Shown here piece after piece: positions 42,902 to 50,999 of a stretch of 64,000 nt of DNA. Position numbers and translations under genes: made by a program. The notes beneath the pieces were generated by a model. The model was given only the letters and a program-made list of their open reading frames with translations, did not search any database and had not been told where the DNA came from. Every line of letters starts with the position of its first letter. Positions within the stretch are counted from its first letter, which is position 1. This DNA is from RCIO01 sp040880025 (GTDB lineage: Bacteria; Pseudomonadota; Alphaproteobacteria; Rhizobiales; Rhizobiaceae), in the NCBI GenBank assembly GCA_040880025.1, contig JBBDJD010000013.1, positions 372,001 through 436,000 on the forward strand. Direction: 5' to 3'.

Positions 42902-43228
42902 ATGGGGGGGAAGACAGTCACGCGCGCCGACCTCGCCGAGGCGGTTTACCGAAAGGTAGGCCTTTCCCGGACCGAATCCGCACAACTCGTCGAAATGGTG
43001 CTCGACGAGATCTGCAGTGCCATTGTCCGCGGCGAGACCGTAAAGCTGTCATCCTTCGCCACTTTTCACGTCCGCTCCAAGAACGAGCGGATCGGCCGCA
43101 ACCCGAAGACGGGTGAGGAAGTGCCGATCCTTCCGCGCCGGGTGATGACGTTCAAGGCCTCGAACGTGTTGAAGAACCGCATCCTGAAGTCGCACAAGGA
43201 TGTTACCGGCAAACCGGACGACAATTGA
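42902..43228 (+). CDS. ihfA: Integration host factor subunit alpha
   Basis: IHF-alpha pairs with IHF-beta to bend DNA. The 108-residue product has the HU/IHF fold: VTRADLAEAVYRKVGLSRTES, the central VKLSSFATFHVRSKNERIGRNPKTGEE abbreviated here to its diagnostic GRNPKTGEEVPI arm, and RRVMTFKASNVLKNRI. The start is ATG 42902 followed by a run of G; an open extension to 42827 is not family-like. A longer basic tail KSHKDVTGKPDDN ends it. Confidence 0.94.
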   Translation: MGGKTVTRADLAEAVYRKVGLSRTESAQLVEMVLDEICSAIVRGETVKLSSFATFHVRSKNERIGRNPKTGEEVPILPRRVMTFKASNVLKNRILKSHKDVTGKPDDN

Positions 43229-43332
43229 CACGTTGGGGTGTGTCAGGGCCGCGGCTTTCTTAAGCCAATACTTGAATTTCCTCGTATAACAGGCTGCAAT
43301 CGATAACGATTCGTAGCGTTCTTGCCGAGGTA

Positions 43333-43887
43333 ATGCTTATGGACAAAAGCCCCGACGCCTTTCGTACAATCAGCGAGGTGGCTGACGATCTGGATCTGCC
43401 ACAGCATGTGTTGCGGTTCTGGGAAACGCGCTTTTCGCAGATAAAGCCGATGAAGCGTGGCGGCGGCCGCCGCTATTATCGGCCGCAGGATGTCGAGCTG
43501 ATCAAGGGCATCCGTTTCATGCTCTACGATCAGGGCTACACCATCAAGGGCGTGCAGAAGCTGCTCAAGGAGAATGGGGTTCAGTTCGTTGTGGCGATCG
43601 GCGCCGGCGACATGGCTGCCGTCGAGGCGATCACTCAGCGCAAGCAGGCCGAGGCGGAAGCCGCCGCGGCGGCGCAGAAGCCGCGTGGCAAGAAGCCCGA
43701 TGACGGCATGCTCGTCGGCGAGGCCAAGGCCAAGCCCAGCCGCCGCTTCTTCAGCATCGGCAAGGGAGAAGAAGACGGCCCCGTGCAGTCCGGTGACGGC
43801 AAGCTGACGCGCGACAACCGCGCCCTTTTGCAGGAAGCCCTGTTTGACCTCCTGGAGTGCAAGCGCCTGCTCGATCAGGTGCGCTGA
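43333..43887 (+). CDS. MerR-family transcriptional regulator
   Basis: The 184-residue product starts with a MerR winged helix (FRTISEVADDLDLPQHVLRFWE...GGGRRYYRPQDVELI). A helical linker follows (QGYTIKGVQKLLKENG) and a C-terminal region rich in Ala/Lys, ending RALLQEALFDLLECKRLLD. Effector-domain cysteines of metal-responsive MerR proteins are absent. Family members next to ihfA are widespread in Rhizobiales and Rhodobacterales, but the ligand and targets are unknown. DUF1330 follows 20 bases later. Confidence 0.9.
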   Translation: MLMDKSPDAFRTISEVADDLDLPQHVLRFWETRFSQIKPMKRGGGRRYYRPQDVELIKGIRFMLYDQGYTIKGVQKLLKENGVQFVVAIGAGDMAAVEAITQRKQAEAEAAAAAQKPRGKKPDDGMLVGEAKAKPSRRFFSIGKGEEDGPVQSGDGKLTRDNRALLQEALFDLLECKRLLDQVR

Positions 43888-43907
43888 ACGATCACAAGGA
43901 CCGAAAG

Positions 43908-44198
43908 ATGGCCGCCTTCATCATCGCCGACACCAGAATCGAAAACGCCGACGCGTATGAGGAGTACAAGAAGCAGGCGAAGGCTATCGCTGAGTCCTAT
44001 GGCGGCACTTATCGCGCAAGGGGCGGCGAACTCGAGGTGGTGGATGCCGAATTGTGGTCCCCGACCCGTGTCGTCATCATCGAATTTCCCGATTTTGAAA
44101 GCGCCCGCGCCTTCGCGCACTCGGAGGAATACGCTCCGGTGGCGAAGCTGCGCCATGCCAACGCCAAGAGCACCGTACTCATCGTGGACGGCGCCTGA
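43908..44198 (+). CDS. DUF1330 domain protein
   Basis: The 96-residue protein is one DUF1330 ferredoxin-like module (dimeric alpha-beta barrel superfamily): MAAFIIADTRIENADAYEEY, then GELEVVDAELWSPTRVVIIEFPDFESARAF shortened here to its diagnostic VVIIEFPDFESA, and SEEYAPVAKLR. No catalytic role is assigned for the family. It is probably expressed with the MerR gene just upstream. Confidence 0.9.
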   Translation: MAAFIIADTRIENADAYEEYKKQAKAIAESYGGTYRARGGELEVVDAELWSPTRVVIIEFPDFESARAFAHSEEYAPVAKLRHANAKSTVLIVDGA

Positions 44199-44278
44199 AC
44201 GTAGCGCATGGCTTCAACAGGGCCGGCGAATACCCGCCCCGTTGTTATCACTTTGCCTCAAACGGTAAGGTTCGGAAG

Positions 44279-44416
44279 TCAGGTCATCCCGAAATACAGC
44301 GCCAGGAGAACCACCACCGCCGCCGCGATCGTGCCGATCTGCCAGGGTTTCATCCGGCGCCACGAGAAGGATTCGCGGGCAAAGTGGGGATCGTTGTCCC
44401 GATTGGTCATCGTCAT
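44279..44416 (-). CDS. 45-residue single-helix membrane protein
   Basis: A short frame begins at ATG 44416 behind a strong AGAGGAGA site 3-5 bases upstream. The peptide starts MTMTNRDNDPHFARE, then has one hydrophobic helix (IGTIAAAVVVLLALYFGM) reaching almost to the C-terminus. The layout resembles small tail-anchored or aa3-oxidase-associated peptides but no family is certain. It is convergent with DUF1330 and upstream, same strand, of tRNA-Pro across 289 empty bases. Confidence 0.6.
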   Translation of the reverse strand: MTMTNRDNDPHFARESFSWRRMKPWQIGTIAAAVVVLLALYFGMT

Positions 44417-44705
44417 TTCTCCTCTTGGTCGAAATGAGTCGCATGCTTCCTTTGCGTGCGACCTATCAAGGACGAACGGGCGAGGCGCCGTGATTGTTCC
44501 GGAAGGGTCGAGGAGGACGACCGCCCCGACCGTTGCTCGCGGGCCGGCATCAAGGAAGTCGACAAAGCCTGCCCGACCTGAGCCAGCACCGTCTGGCTCG
44601 TCAATTTCGCGGACCACGATCCGAATAACAGGAACGTTGCCGGGTACAGGCAACCCGCTCGGCGCGAGGTTGCCACCCGTGGCTCGGGCAGGACAGGAGA
44701 GAAAA

Positions 44706-44782
<77 letters not shown>

Positions 44783-45083
44783 AACCGCCCAAATCCCTAG
44801 AGAAGCAAGGCGTTGGGTGCAAGCGAAAAGGCAACCCCGTTGTGGCGAATGTGAACAAAAAAGGGGTTCCGGAGTGCATTTGGTGGTCGAAAGTCACACC
44901 GCAATCCACACCGGATGATCATGATCCGTGCACAAAGAGCAGTCGTCACGGTATCAGAGTGGGCTCGCCCATAGTGATCAATGGTGTGCTCACGAAACGG
45001 TCGCTCGGCAATCCGCTGTTCGCAGCACTGGTTGGCGCAAGCGTCGCCCAGCTGCCCGTTCATTCCGGTGCCTAGTCGGTTCG
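44783..45083. other. Non-coding 301-bp interval
   Basis: Between tRNA-Pro and aroQ. I see no coding frame with a ribosome site, no repeat shared with the rest of the window and no terminator hairpin. Confidence 0.5.
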
Positions 45084-45515
45084 TTACAGCATCGCCTTCA
45101 TCGCTGCTATCGCCGCGGGATAGCCGCGGGGGCCCAGTCCCGCGATCACGGCGGTTGCGACTTTGGACACAAGCGAGCGATGGTAGATCTCCTCGCGCCG
45201 GTGGATGTTGGAGATATGCAGCTCGATGATCGGGCTCGGGAACATCTTCAGGGCGTCGAGGATGGCGATCGAGGTGAAGGTGAAAGCGGCCGGATTGATG
45301 ACGATGCCGGCGGCCGGCAGGTCGATCGCCTCGTGGACCCAGTCGATGATCTCGTATTCGCGATTGGACTGGCGGAACTCCACCGGCGTGTCTCCGGCGG
45401 CTTCCCGGCACATCGCCTCCACTTCCCCCAGTGTCGTGCTGCCGTAGATCTCCGGCTCGCGCGTGCCGAGGCGGTTCAGGTTGGGCCCGTTGAGGATGTA
45501 GATCGGTGCGGTCAT
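45084..45515 (-). CDS. aroQ: 3-dehydroquinate dehydratase, type II
   Basis: AroQ reversibly dehydrates 3-dehydroquinate to 3-dehydroshikimate. The 143-residue product has the type II motifs LNGPNLNRLGTREPEIYG with R19 and Y24, IVINPAAFTFTSIA, and ELHISNIHRREE with H100. It begins 6 bases after the TRAP large permease stop, so it is the last gene of the transporter operon. That context, and the dehydrogenase and dehydratase on the other strand, suggest a catabolic role in quinate use, although it could also serve aromatic synthesis. Confidence 0.94.
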   Translation of the reverse strand: MTAPIYILNGPNLNRLGTREPEIYGSTTLGEVEAMCREAAGDTPVEFRQSNREYEIIDWVHEAIDLPAAGIVINPAAFTFTSIAILDALKMFPSPIIELHISNIHRREEIYHRSLVSKVATAVIAGLGPRGYPAAIAAMKAML

Positions 45516-45521
45516 TGAAGG

Positions 45522-46823
45522 TCAGCCTTGATAGCCCAATAGGCGGGGCAGGAAGAGGACGAGGTCCGGAAAGAACGTGATGAGCGCCAGCGACACGAGC
45601 ATCGCGTAGAGGAAGGGCGTGATGTCGTGTACCAGGGCGCGCAGCGAGACCTGGCCGATGTTGGTCATGATGAATAGCAGCAGGCCGTAGGGCGGCGTTA
45701 TCAGCCCGATCATGATGTTGACCACGCATACGATGCCGAAGTGAACGAGGTCGACGCCGAGCACCTGCGCGGTGGGAATGAGGACGGGGATGACGATAAG
45801 GATGATCGTGGTGCCTTCGAGCAGGCAACCCAGGGCGAGCAGCAGTATGTTGACGATGATGAGGAACATCACCGGCGTCAACTCATATCCCTGCAGGAAG
45901 ACGCTCAGGGTGCGCGGGATGTTCTCGACGGTCACGACGTAGTTGAAGACCAGGGCGCCGGCGATCAGCATGCCGATCGACGCGGTGGTGCGCGCGCTCG
46001 ACAGCAGCGTGGCGTAGGTGCTCCGCAACGTGACGGTCCGATAGAGCAGGGCCGAGATCAGGAAAGCGTAGGCAGCCGCTATCGCCGCGGCCTCGGTCGG
46101 CGTTGTTATGCCGGAGTAGATGCCGCCGAGCAGAACCACGGGCATCATCAGGGCGGGAATTGCGCGTATCGTGATGCCGGGAATTTGCCGCAGCGGCACC
46201 GGATCCTCGACCGGGAAACCCCTGCGCCTCGCCGTCCATACGACCAGCACCATCTGGAGCAGGCCCATCAGCAGGCCGGGTACCATGCCGCCCAGGAAGA
46301 GGTAGCCGATCGAGGCGTCCGAAACGAGCGCGTAGAGCACGACGGGAATGGACGGCGGGATGATCGGGCCGATGACGGCGGTGGCGGCCGTGAGCGCAGC
46401 AGCGAAGCTCGCCGGATATCGGCCGCCGGCGGTCATCATCTTCTGCATCATCTTGCCGACTCCGGCGGCATCGGCGATGGCCGAGCCCGACATTCCGGCG
46501 AAGATGATCGACTGCACGACGTTGACCAGCGCCAGTCCGCCGCGAAAGCGCCCGACCAGCGCGTTGCAGAAGCGCAGCAGGCGCTCCGTCATGGAGCCCG
46601 AGTTCATGATCTCGGCCGACAGGATGAACAGCGGCACCGCGAGCAGGATGTAGCTGGTATACATGCCGTTGAGCAACTGCTCGGCGGCTGTGCCCATGTC
46701 CAGGCCGGCCAAGTAGAGATAGACAATGGAGCCCGCGATCATGGCGTGGCCGATCGGCAGGCCCAGGAGGCTGAGCCCGATGATCGAGACGAGGCAGAGC
46801 GTGAATGGATCGGTCAGGCTCAT
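45522..46823 (-). CDS. dctM: TRAP transporter large permease (DctM type)
   Basis: The 433-residue product is the ion-coupled translocation subunit of a TRAP transporter. About 12 membrane helices are predicted. Family motifs include MFAGMSGSAIADAAGVGKMM (written with F-A-G-M-S-G-S-A-x-A-D core), FAAALTAATAVIGPIIPPSIP and GLITPPYGLLLF. Start ATG 46823 overlaps the small permease stop (ATGA). The substrate is likely quinate, shikimate or a related acid, judged only by the neighbours. Confidence 0.92.
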   Translation of the reverse strand: MSLTDPFTLCLVSIIGLSLLGLPIGHAMIAGSIVYLYLAGLDMGTAAEQLLNGMYTSYILLAVPLFILSAEIMNSGSMTERLLRFCNALVGRFRGGLALVNVVQSIIFAGMSGSAIADAAGVGKMMQKMMTAGGRYPASFAAALTAATAVIGPIIPPSIPVVLYALVSDASIGYLFLGGMVPGLLMGLLQMVLVVWTARRRGFPVEDPVPLRQIPGITIRAIPALMMPVVLLGGIYSGITTPTEAAAIAAAYAFLISALLYRTVTLRSTYATLLSSARTTASIGMLIAGALVFNYVVTVENIPRTLSVFLQGYELTPVMFLIIVNILLLALGCLLEGTTIILIVIPVLIPTAQVLGVDLVHFGIVCVVNIMIGLITPPYGLLLFIMTNIGQVSLRALVHDITPFLYAMLVSLALITFFPDLVLFLPRLLGYQG

Positions 46824-47332
46824 AGGCCGGAGCCTGCTTGTTCCGGATCATGTTCGCCGGCGTCGCGGCCCCGGATCGCACCCCGCAGCAGCCAGGCGTA
46901 ACGGACGATAGCCGCTACGGAGAACAACAGATAAATCGAATACAGCAGGTCAAACCGGATCTTCATGTAGGCAGTCGCCTGAACCTTCATGAAGGTTACG
47001 TAGTCGTAGACGGCCGGGAAGGAGAAGACATAGATCACCAGCAGGGCAACGGCGAAAACGATTGTCATCACCCGCCGCACGCCGGCGCGAACCGACCCGT
47101 AGAGGAGGTCGAAACGGATTTCTTCGTCTTCACGCAGGACGAAAGCCGCACCCCACAGCACCAGCCAAAGCCATGTGATGACGGTGAGTTCGGACGTCCA
47201 TCCGATGGGAAAGCTGAGAAAATAGCGGAAGATGATTTGCCCAATGAAGGCGAGGAACATCACGACCAAGAGCAGCGCGAGCAGGTTCTCGGCGCGTCGA
47301 TAGAGAAATTGCCCGATGCGTGCGAGCCGCAT
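46820..47332 (-). CDS. dctQ: TRAP transporter small permease (DctQ type)
   Basis: The 170-residue product has the four-helix DctQ layout: helix 1 LLALLLVVMFLAFIGQIIFRYF, the conserved W-x-x-E-L segment GWTSELTVITWLWLVLWGAA (trimmed), ALREDEEI-like FVLREDEEIRFDLLY, and two further helices. It partners the large permease, with which it overlaps. The binding protein gene is 96 bases upstream. Confidence 0.9.
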   Translation of the reverse strand: MRLARIGQFLYRRAENLLALLLVVMFLAFIGQIIFRYFLSFPIGWTSELTVITWLWLVLWGAAFVLREDEEIRFDLLYGSVRAGVRRVMTIVFAVALLVIYVFSFPAVYDYVTFMKVQATAYMKIRFDLLYSIYLLFSVAAIVRYAWLLRGAIRGRDAGEHDPEQAGSGL

Positions 47333-47428
47333 GGCGACCTCCGAGCCGGATGCCGCGCGGCGTTAACCGCGCTTCAGATGGAAGCGGCCCGCCCTGCCGA
47401 GGCGGACCGCTAGTCATTCAGGCGGAGG

Positions 47429-48415
47429 TCAGAGCGCGTTGATGCGGTCGACCATGCCTTCCGGCCAGTCCTTGGCCAGGTCGGACTCAAGATACAGCTT
47501 TTGTGCATGCTCACGGAAGGCGTCGACGTCCGGCTTGTAGAGTTCCAGACCCTGCTCTCGCATGAACGAGGCCAGTTCTTCCTCACGTTTGATGTGCTCG
47601 GCCGTGCTCCACTCGATAGCCGAGTCGGCAGCCGCCTGAACCCTTTCCTGCTGCTCGGGCGAAAGGCTGTTCCAGGCATCGAGCGAAATGGTCAGCAGGT
47701 CGTAGCCGACGAGATGCGACGTCAGGACGATCTGCTTCATCACTTCGTAGAACTTCATGTTCTGAACGTTCGGCAGAGGGTTGTCCTGGCCGTCGATCGC
47801 ACCCGTCTGCAGACCGGTATAGACCTCCGCATACGCCATCGGCACGGGATTGGCGCCCAGCGCCTGGCCGAGGAACTGCCAGGCGTCACCGCCAGGCATC
47901 CTGAGCTTGACGCCGGCCATGTCGGCGGGGGTGTTGATCTTCTTGTCGAGGTTCAAGCCGACCTGACGCGAGCCGAAATAGGTCGGCCCCAGGATTTTCA
48001 CGCTGAGCTGGTCCTCGACCATCTGGGTCATTTCCTGACCCGGCTCGCTCTCGAAGAACGCGCGCAGGTGTTCGGCGTCGCGGAACAGATAGGCTGAAGT
48101 CAGCACGGACCAGGCCGGGATCTGGTTGGAAATGTCCTGCGGTGCGATGTTACCCATCTCCAGATTGCCGCGCTGCAGCGCGACCAGCTCGGTGCCCTGC
48201 TTGAACAGCGTTCCGCCGTAATATCCCTGATAGTCGAATTCCTCGCCGATTGCCTCGGCGAACTTCTTCATCATCTCGGCGCGGATGTCCTGCTCGGAAA
48301 ACACGGCCGAAAACCGCAGTTGAACCTTGTCCTGCGCCGTGGCGGCTGTCGCAAAAGCGGTCAGCGCCAAGGCGGCGCCCGCCGCTACCAGCGTCCGTCT
48401 CGTCAATTCGATCAT
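47429..48415 (-). CDS. dctP: TRAP transporter substrate-binding protein (DctP type)
   Basis: The periplasmic receptor of the TRAP system. From ATG 48415 with a GGGAGGAT site the product is 328 residues. It has a signal peptide (TRRTLVAAGAALALTAFATAATA-Q; the RR pair suggests possible Tat export) and DctP motifs: AVFSEQDIRAEMMKKFAE, VYTGLQTGAIDGQDNPL with the substrate-domain core, and VGYDLLTIS. The conserved arginine region is present as GSRQVGLNLDKKI. An upstream frame extension to 48505 is not used. It is first gene of the operon ending with aroQ. Confidence 0.92.
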   Translation of the reverse strand: MIELTRRTLVAAGAALALTAFATAATAQDKVQLRFSAVFSEQDIRAEMMKKFAEAIGEEFDYQGYYGGTLFKQGTELVALQRGNLEMGNIAPQDISNQIPAWSVLTSAYLFRDAEHLRAFFESEPGQEMTQMVEDQLSVKILGPTYFGSRQVGLNLDKKINTPADMAGVKLRMPGGDAWQFLGQALGANPVPMAYAEVYTGLQTGAIDGQDNPLPNVQNMKFYEVMKQIVLTSHLVGYDLLTISLDAWNSLSPEQQERVQAAADSAIEWSTAEHIKREEELASFMREQGLELYKPDVDAFREHAQKLYLESDLAKDWPEGMVDRINAL

Positions 48416-48499
48416 GGCTAATCCTCCCTGGCCATTCATTGGCAGCGGCCTCCCGCAGGCGACCGCCGTGAAGCGACTCTTGCCACTAGACAGAACGTC

Positions 48500-48539
48500 A
48501 ATCAATAGGCGTTACAAAAAATCTCAGATATTATTGATT
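48500..48539. promoter_or_regulatory. Candidate operator between dctP and the GntR gene
   Basis: Perfect inverted octamers AATCAATA (48500-48507) and TATTGATT (48532-48539) enclose an AT-rich segment with AAAAATCTCAGATA. A related TCAGAY word recurs upstream of the AroE-family gene. Position in the divergent promoter region suits a GntR/FadR-type site; binding is inferred. Confidence 0.35.
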
Positions 48540-48596
48540 ATGTCATGCATATTGACGGCAAGGCGCTTCCTCTTGCCGGGCGACATGGAAGCTGCG

Positions 48597-49298
48597 ATGA
48601 ACGCGGCAGTCAGGAAGTCGACGATGAGACCAATGGTTCTCGCAGAGGACACAGCCGGCGAAGCTGCATACCGGCACATCCGCCACGACATTATTTTCGG
48701 GAAGCTGTTGCCGGGCGCGCGCCTGAAGCTCGAGCAGCTCCGTGAACCCTATCATGCCAGCGTCAGCACGTTGCGCGAGATCTTGAACCGGCTGGCTTCC
48801 GAGCGTCTTGTCCTCGCCGAAGGCCAGCGCGGATTCGAGGTCGCGCCGGTGTCTCAACAGCATTTCCGGGAGGTCGCAGCGATGCGCGAGCTGTTGGAAG
48901 GGCACGCGATGAAGGAGTCCTTCCAGCGAGGCGATGTCGAGTGGGAAAGCCGCATCCTTGCAGCCCACCACAAGCTGGCGCGTATGGAGAAACGGATGAG
49001 CTCAGGCGATCGCAACGCCACCGAGGAATGGAAGCGATACGACCGGGAGTTTCATGCTGCTCTCATTGCGGCCTGCGGCTCGACAGAGCTGATGGCGGCT
49101 CACCGGCAGATCTTCGACCATTATCTGCGTTACCAGATCATTGCGGTGATCTATCGTGGCGACGAGGCTGCCCAGGAGCACCGGCAGTTGCTCGATTATG
49201 CACTCGGCCGCGATCACGATGCAGCTGCAGGGGTCCTCGGACAGCATATCCGGGCGTGTGTGGAGCACACCGTGCGCAACGGGCTTCTCGCTGCCTGA
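48597..49298 (+). CDS. GntR/FadR-family regulator, first of a tandem pair
   Basis: From ATG 48597 the product is 233 residues (ATG 48585 or 48543 are alternatives). A GntR winged helix is at about 18-85 (YRHIRHDIIFGKLLPGARLKLEQLR, key stretch STLREILNRLASERLV). An all-helical FCD ligand domain follows, with WKRYDREFHAALIAACGS and the metal-histidine pattern near EFH. FCD regulators usually sense organic acids. It is divergent from the TRAP operon and is about 60% identical by eye to its neighbour. Confidence 0.9.
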   Translation: MNAAVRKSTMRPMVLAEDTAGEAAYRHIRHDIIFGKLLPGARLKLEQLREPYHASVSTLREILNRLASERLVLAEGQRGFEVAPVSQQHFREVAAMRELLEGHAMKESFQRGDVEWESRILAAHHKLARMEKRMSSGDRNATEEWKRYDREFHAALIAACGSTELMAAHRQIFDHYLRYQIIAVIYRGDEAAQEHRQLLDYALGRDHDAAAGVLGQHIRACVEHTVRNGLLAA

Positions 49299-49347
49299 AC
49301 TGACAGGCGCCATTGCGCGCCCGCTCATCCGACATTATCAAGATCGT

Positions 49348-50034
49348 ATGAACCAAACCGCATCCCAGCTTCAGGGCGAGCCGATCCCCACTGTCGGAGA
49401 AAACGCCTACCGTCGGATCAGGTCGGACATCATCTTCGGTCGTCTGGAACCCGGTCAGAAGTTGAAACTGGAGCGCCTGCGCGACGCTTATGGCGCCAGC
49501 ATCAGCACCTTGCGCGAGATCCTCAACCGGCTGTCTTCGGAAAGTCTTGTAGTTGCGGAAGGCCAGCGGGGCTTCGAAGTTGCACCGGTTTCAGTCGAGA
49601 ACCTGCGCGAGATCGCCGCGCTTCGGCTGCTTCTGGAAGTGCACGCGCTGGAGCAGTCCTTCGCCGCCGGTGACATGGAATGGGAAGGTCGCGTTGTCGC
49701 GGCCTACCACAAGTTGGCGACGCTGGAGCGGCGCATGAGCGACGGTGATCGCAGCGAAACCGAGCTCTGGAAACGCTACGATTGGGAATTTCACCAGTCG
49801 CTGATATCCGCCTGCGGATCGACCGTCCTGATGGAGACCCATGCCGGCGTCTTCGACAAATACCTCCGTTACCAGATGATCGCCCTGTCGTTCCGCGGCG
49901 ACATAGCAGCCGAAGAGCACAGGATCATGCACGAATGCGCGCTCGATCGTGACGCCAGGCGCGCAAGGGAAGTGCTGGTCAGGCACGTTGAAGGCGGCGT
50001 GGAGCATGCTCTCGCCACCGGCACGATCCGCTGA
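49348..50034 (+). CDS. GntR/FadR-family regulator, second of a tandem pair
   Basis: The 228-residue paralog of the gene at 48597 starts at ATG 49348. The helix-turn-helix SISTLREILNRLSSESLVV is nearly the same as in the first copy, and the FCD part keeps WKRYDWEFHQSLISACGS. Differences are concentrated in the ligand domain, so the two may bind one operator with different effectors. It lies 117 bases before the dehydrogenase gene. Confidence 0.9.
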   Translation: MNQTASQLQGEPIPTVGENAYRRIRSDIIFGRLEPGQKLKLERLRDAYGASISTLREILNRLSSESLVVAEGQRGFEVAPVSVENLREIAALRLLLEVHALEQSFAAGDMEWEGRVVAAYHKLATLERRMSDGDRSETELWKRYDWEFHQSLISACGSTVLMETHAGVFDKYLRYQMIALSFRGDIAAEEHRIMHECALDRDARRAREVLVRHVEGGVEHALATGTIR

Positions 50035-50041
50035 TCCAGCG

Positions 50042-50070
50042 TCAGATAAAACCCAAAATATCAGACGAAA
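50042..50070 (+). promoter_or_regulatory. Direct repeat TCAGAY-RAAA upstream of the aroE-family gene
   Basis: TCAGATAAAA (50042-50051) and TCAGACGAAA (50061-50070) repeat with a 19-base period, about 80-110 bases before the start. A similar TCAGAT word is in the dctP/GntR promoter region. A possible shared regulator site; weak evidence. Confidence 0.3.
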
Positions 50071-50150
50071 TGACTTTTGTGTGTTGCCGAATCTGCGTCG
50101 GGCAATTACGTTTCAGGCACTGATCGACCCGAAACGCCAGAGAATGAACC

Positions 50151-50999
50151 ATGGCCGCCATCAGGCTGGGCCTCATCGGTGACAATATCGCCCGGTCGCA
50201 ATCCCCTAGGCTTCACGTGGAAGCGGGAAGGCTTTGCGGCCTCGATGTCAGTTACGAGCGGCTGATACCGCGTGATCTCGGCCTTGATTTCGCGGCGGTC
50301 TTCGACCGCTGCGCGTCGAACGGCTTCCGCGGCATCAACGTTACCTATCCATATAAGGAGGAGGTCGTGGCGCATGTCGCCATTCCGGACCCGATGACCG
50401 CCCGGATCGGCGCCTGCAACACCGTCCTGTTCGCCAATGGCCAGCCCGAAGGCCACAACACCGACTATTCCGGGTTCGTCGCCGCATTCCGTTCGACGCT
50501 GGGAACCTCCCCCGGGGTGGTCGCCCTGGCCGGCGCTGGCGGCGTGGGCAAGGCTGTCGCGTTCGCGCTCGCCCGCCTTGGCGCAAGCCAGTTGCGTATC
50601 TACGACACCGATGCCGGCAGGGCGGGTCGCCTGGCGGCGACCTTGGCCGGTGCGGAGACGGGGCTGTCCATTGTGAAGGCCGGTTCCGTCGAGGAAGCGG
50701 CCGCGGGAGCGAACGGCCTTGTCAACTGCACGCCGCTCGGCATGAGCGGCCATGCGGGAACGGCAATGAGCCCGCAGCATATGCGTGGCGCTTCCTGGGC
50801 GTTTGACGCTGTCTATACGCCGGTTGACACCGAGTTCCTGCGCATTGCCACCGATGCCGGTCTGGCGGTCTTGAACGGATGGGAGCTTTTCTTCCACCAG
50901 GGTGTCGGTGCTTTCCGCCATTTCACCGGGGCCGATGTCGACGCGAATGCCCTTCGCCTCGTCCTTAACGCCGGCGACCGGCGGGCGCTCCACGCATGA
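50151..50999 (+). CDS. Shikimate/quinate dehydrogenase (AroE family)
   Basis: The 282-residue product has the AroE fold: substrate residues SQSPRLH (16-22), NVTYPYKEEV with catalytic K69, and NTDYSGF with D105. The Rossmann glycine motif AGAGGVGKAV spans 127-136, followed by LVNCTPLGMSG. Biosynthetic AroE and catabolic quinate/shikimate dehydrogenases are hard to separate by motifs. Position beside a dehydroshikimate dehydratase, which it overlaps by four bases, and divergent from a transporter favours catabolic oxidation of quinate or shikimate. Confidence 0.88.
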   Translation: MAAIRLGLIGDNIARSQSPRLHVEAGRLCGLDVSYERLIPRDLGLDFAAVFDRCASNGFRGINVTYPYKEEVVAHVAIPDPMTARIGACNTVLFANGQPEGHNTDYSGFVAAFRSTLGTSPGVVALAGAGGVGKAVAFALARLGASQLRIYDTDAGRAGRLAATLAGAETGLSIVKAGSVEEAAAGANGLVNCTPLGMSGHAGTAMSPQHMRGASWAFDAVYTPVDTEFLRIATDAGLAVLNGWELFFHQGVGAFRHFTGADVDANALRLVLNAGDRRALHA

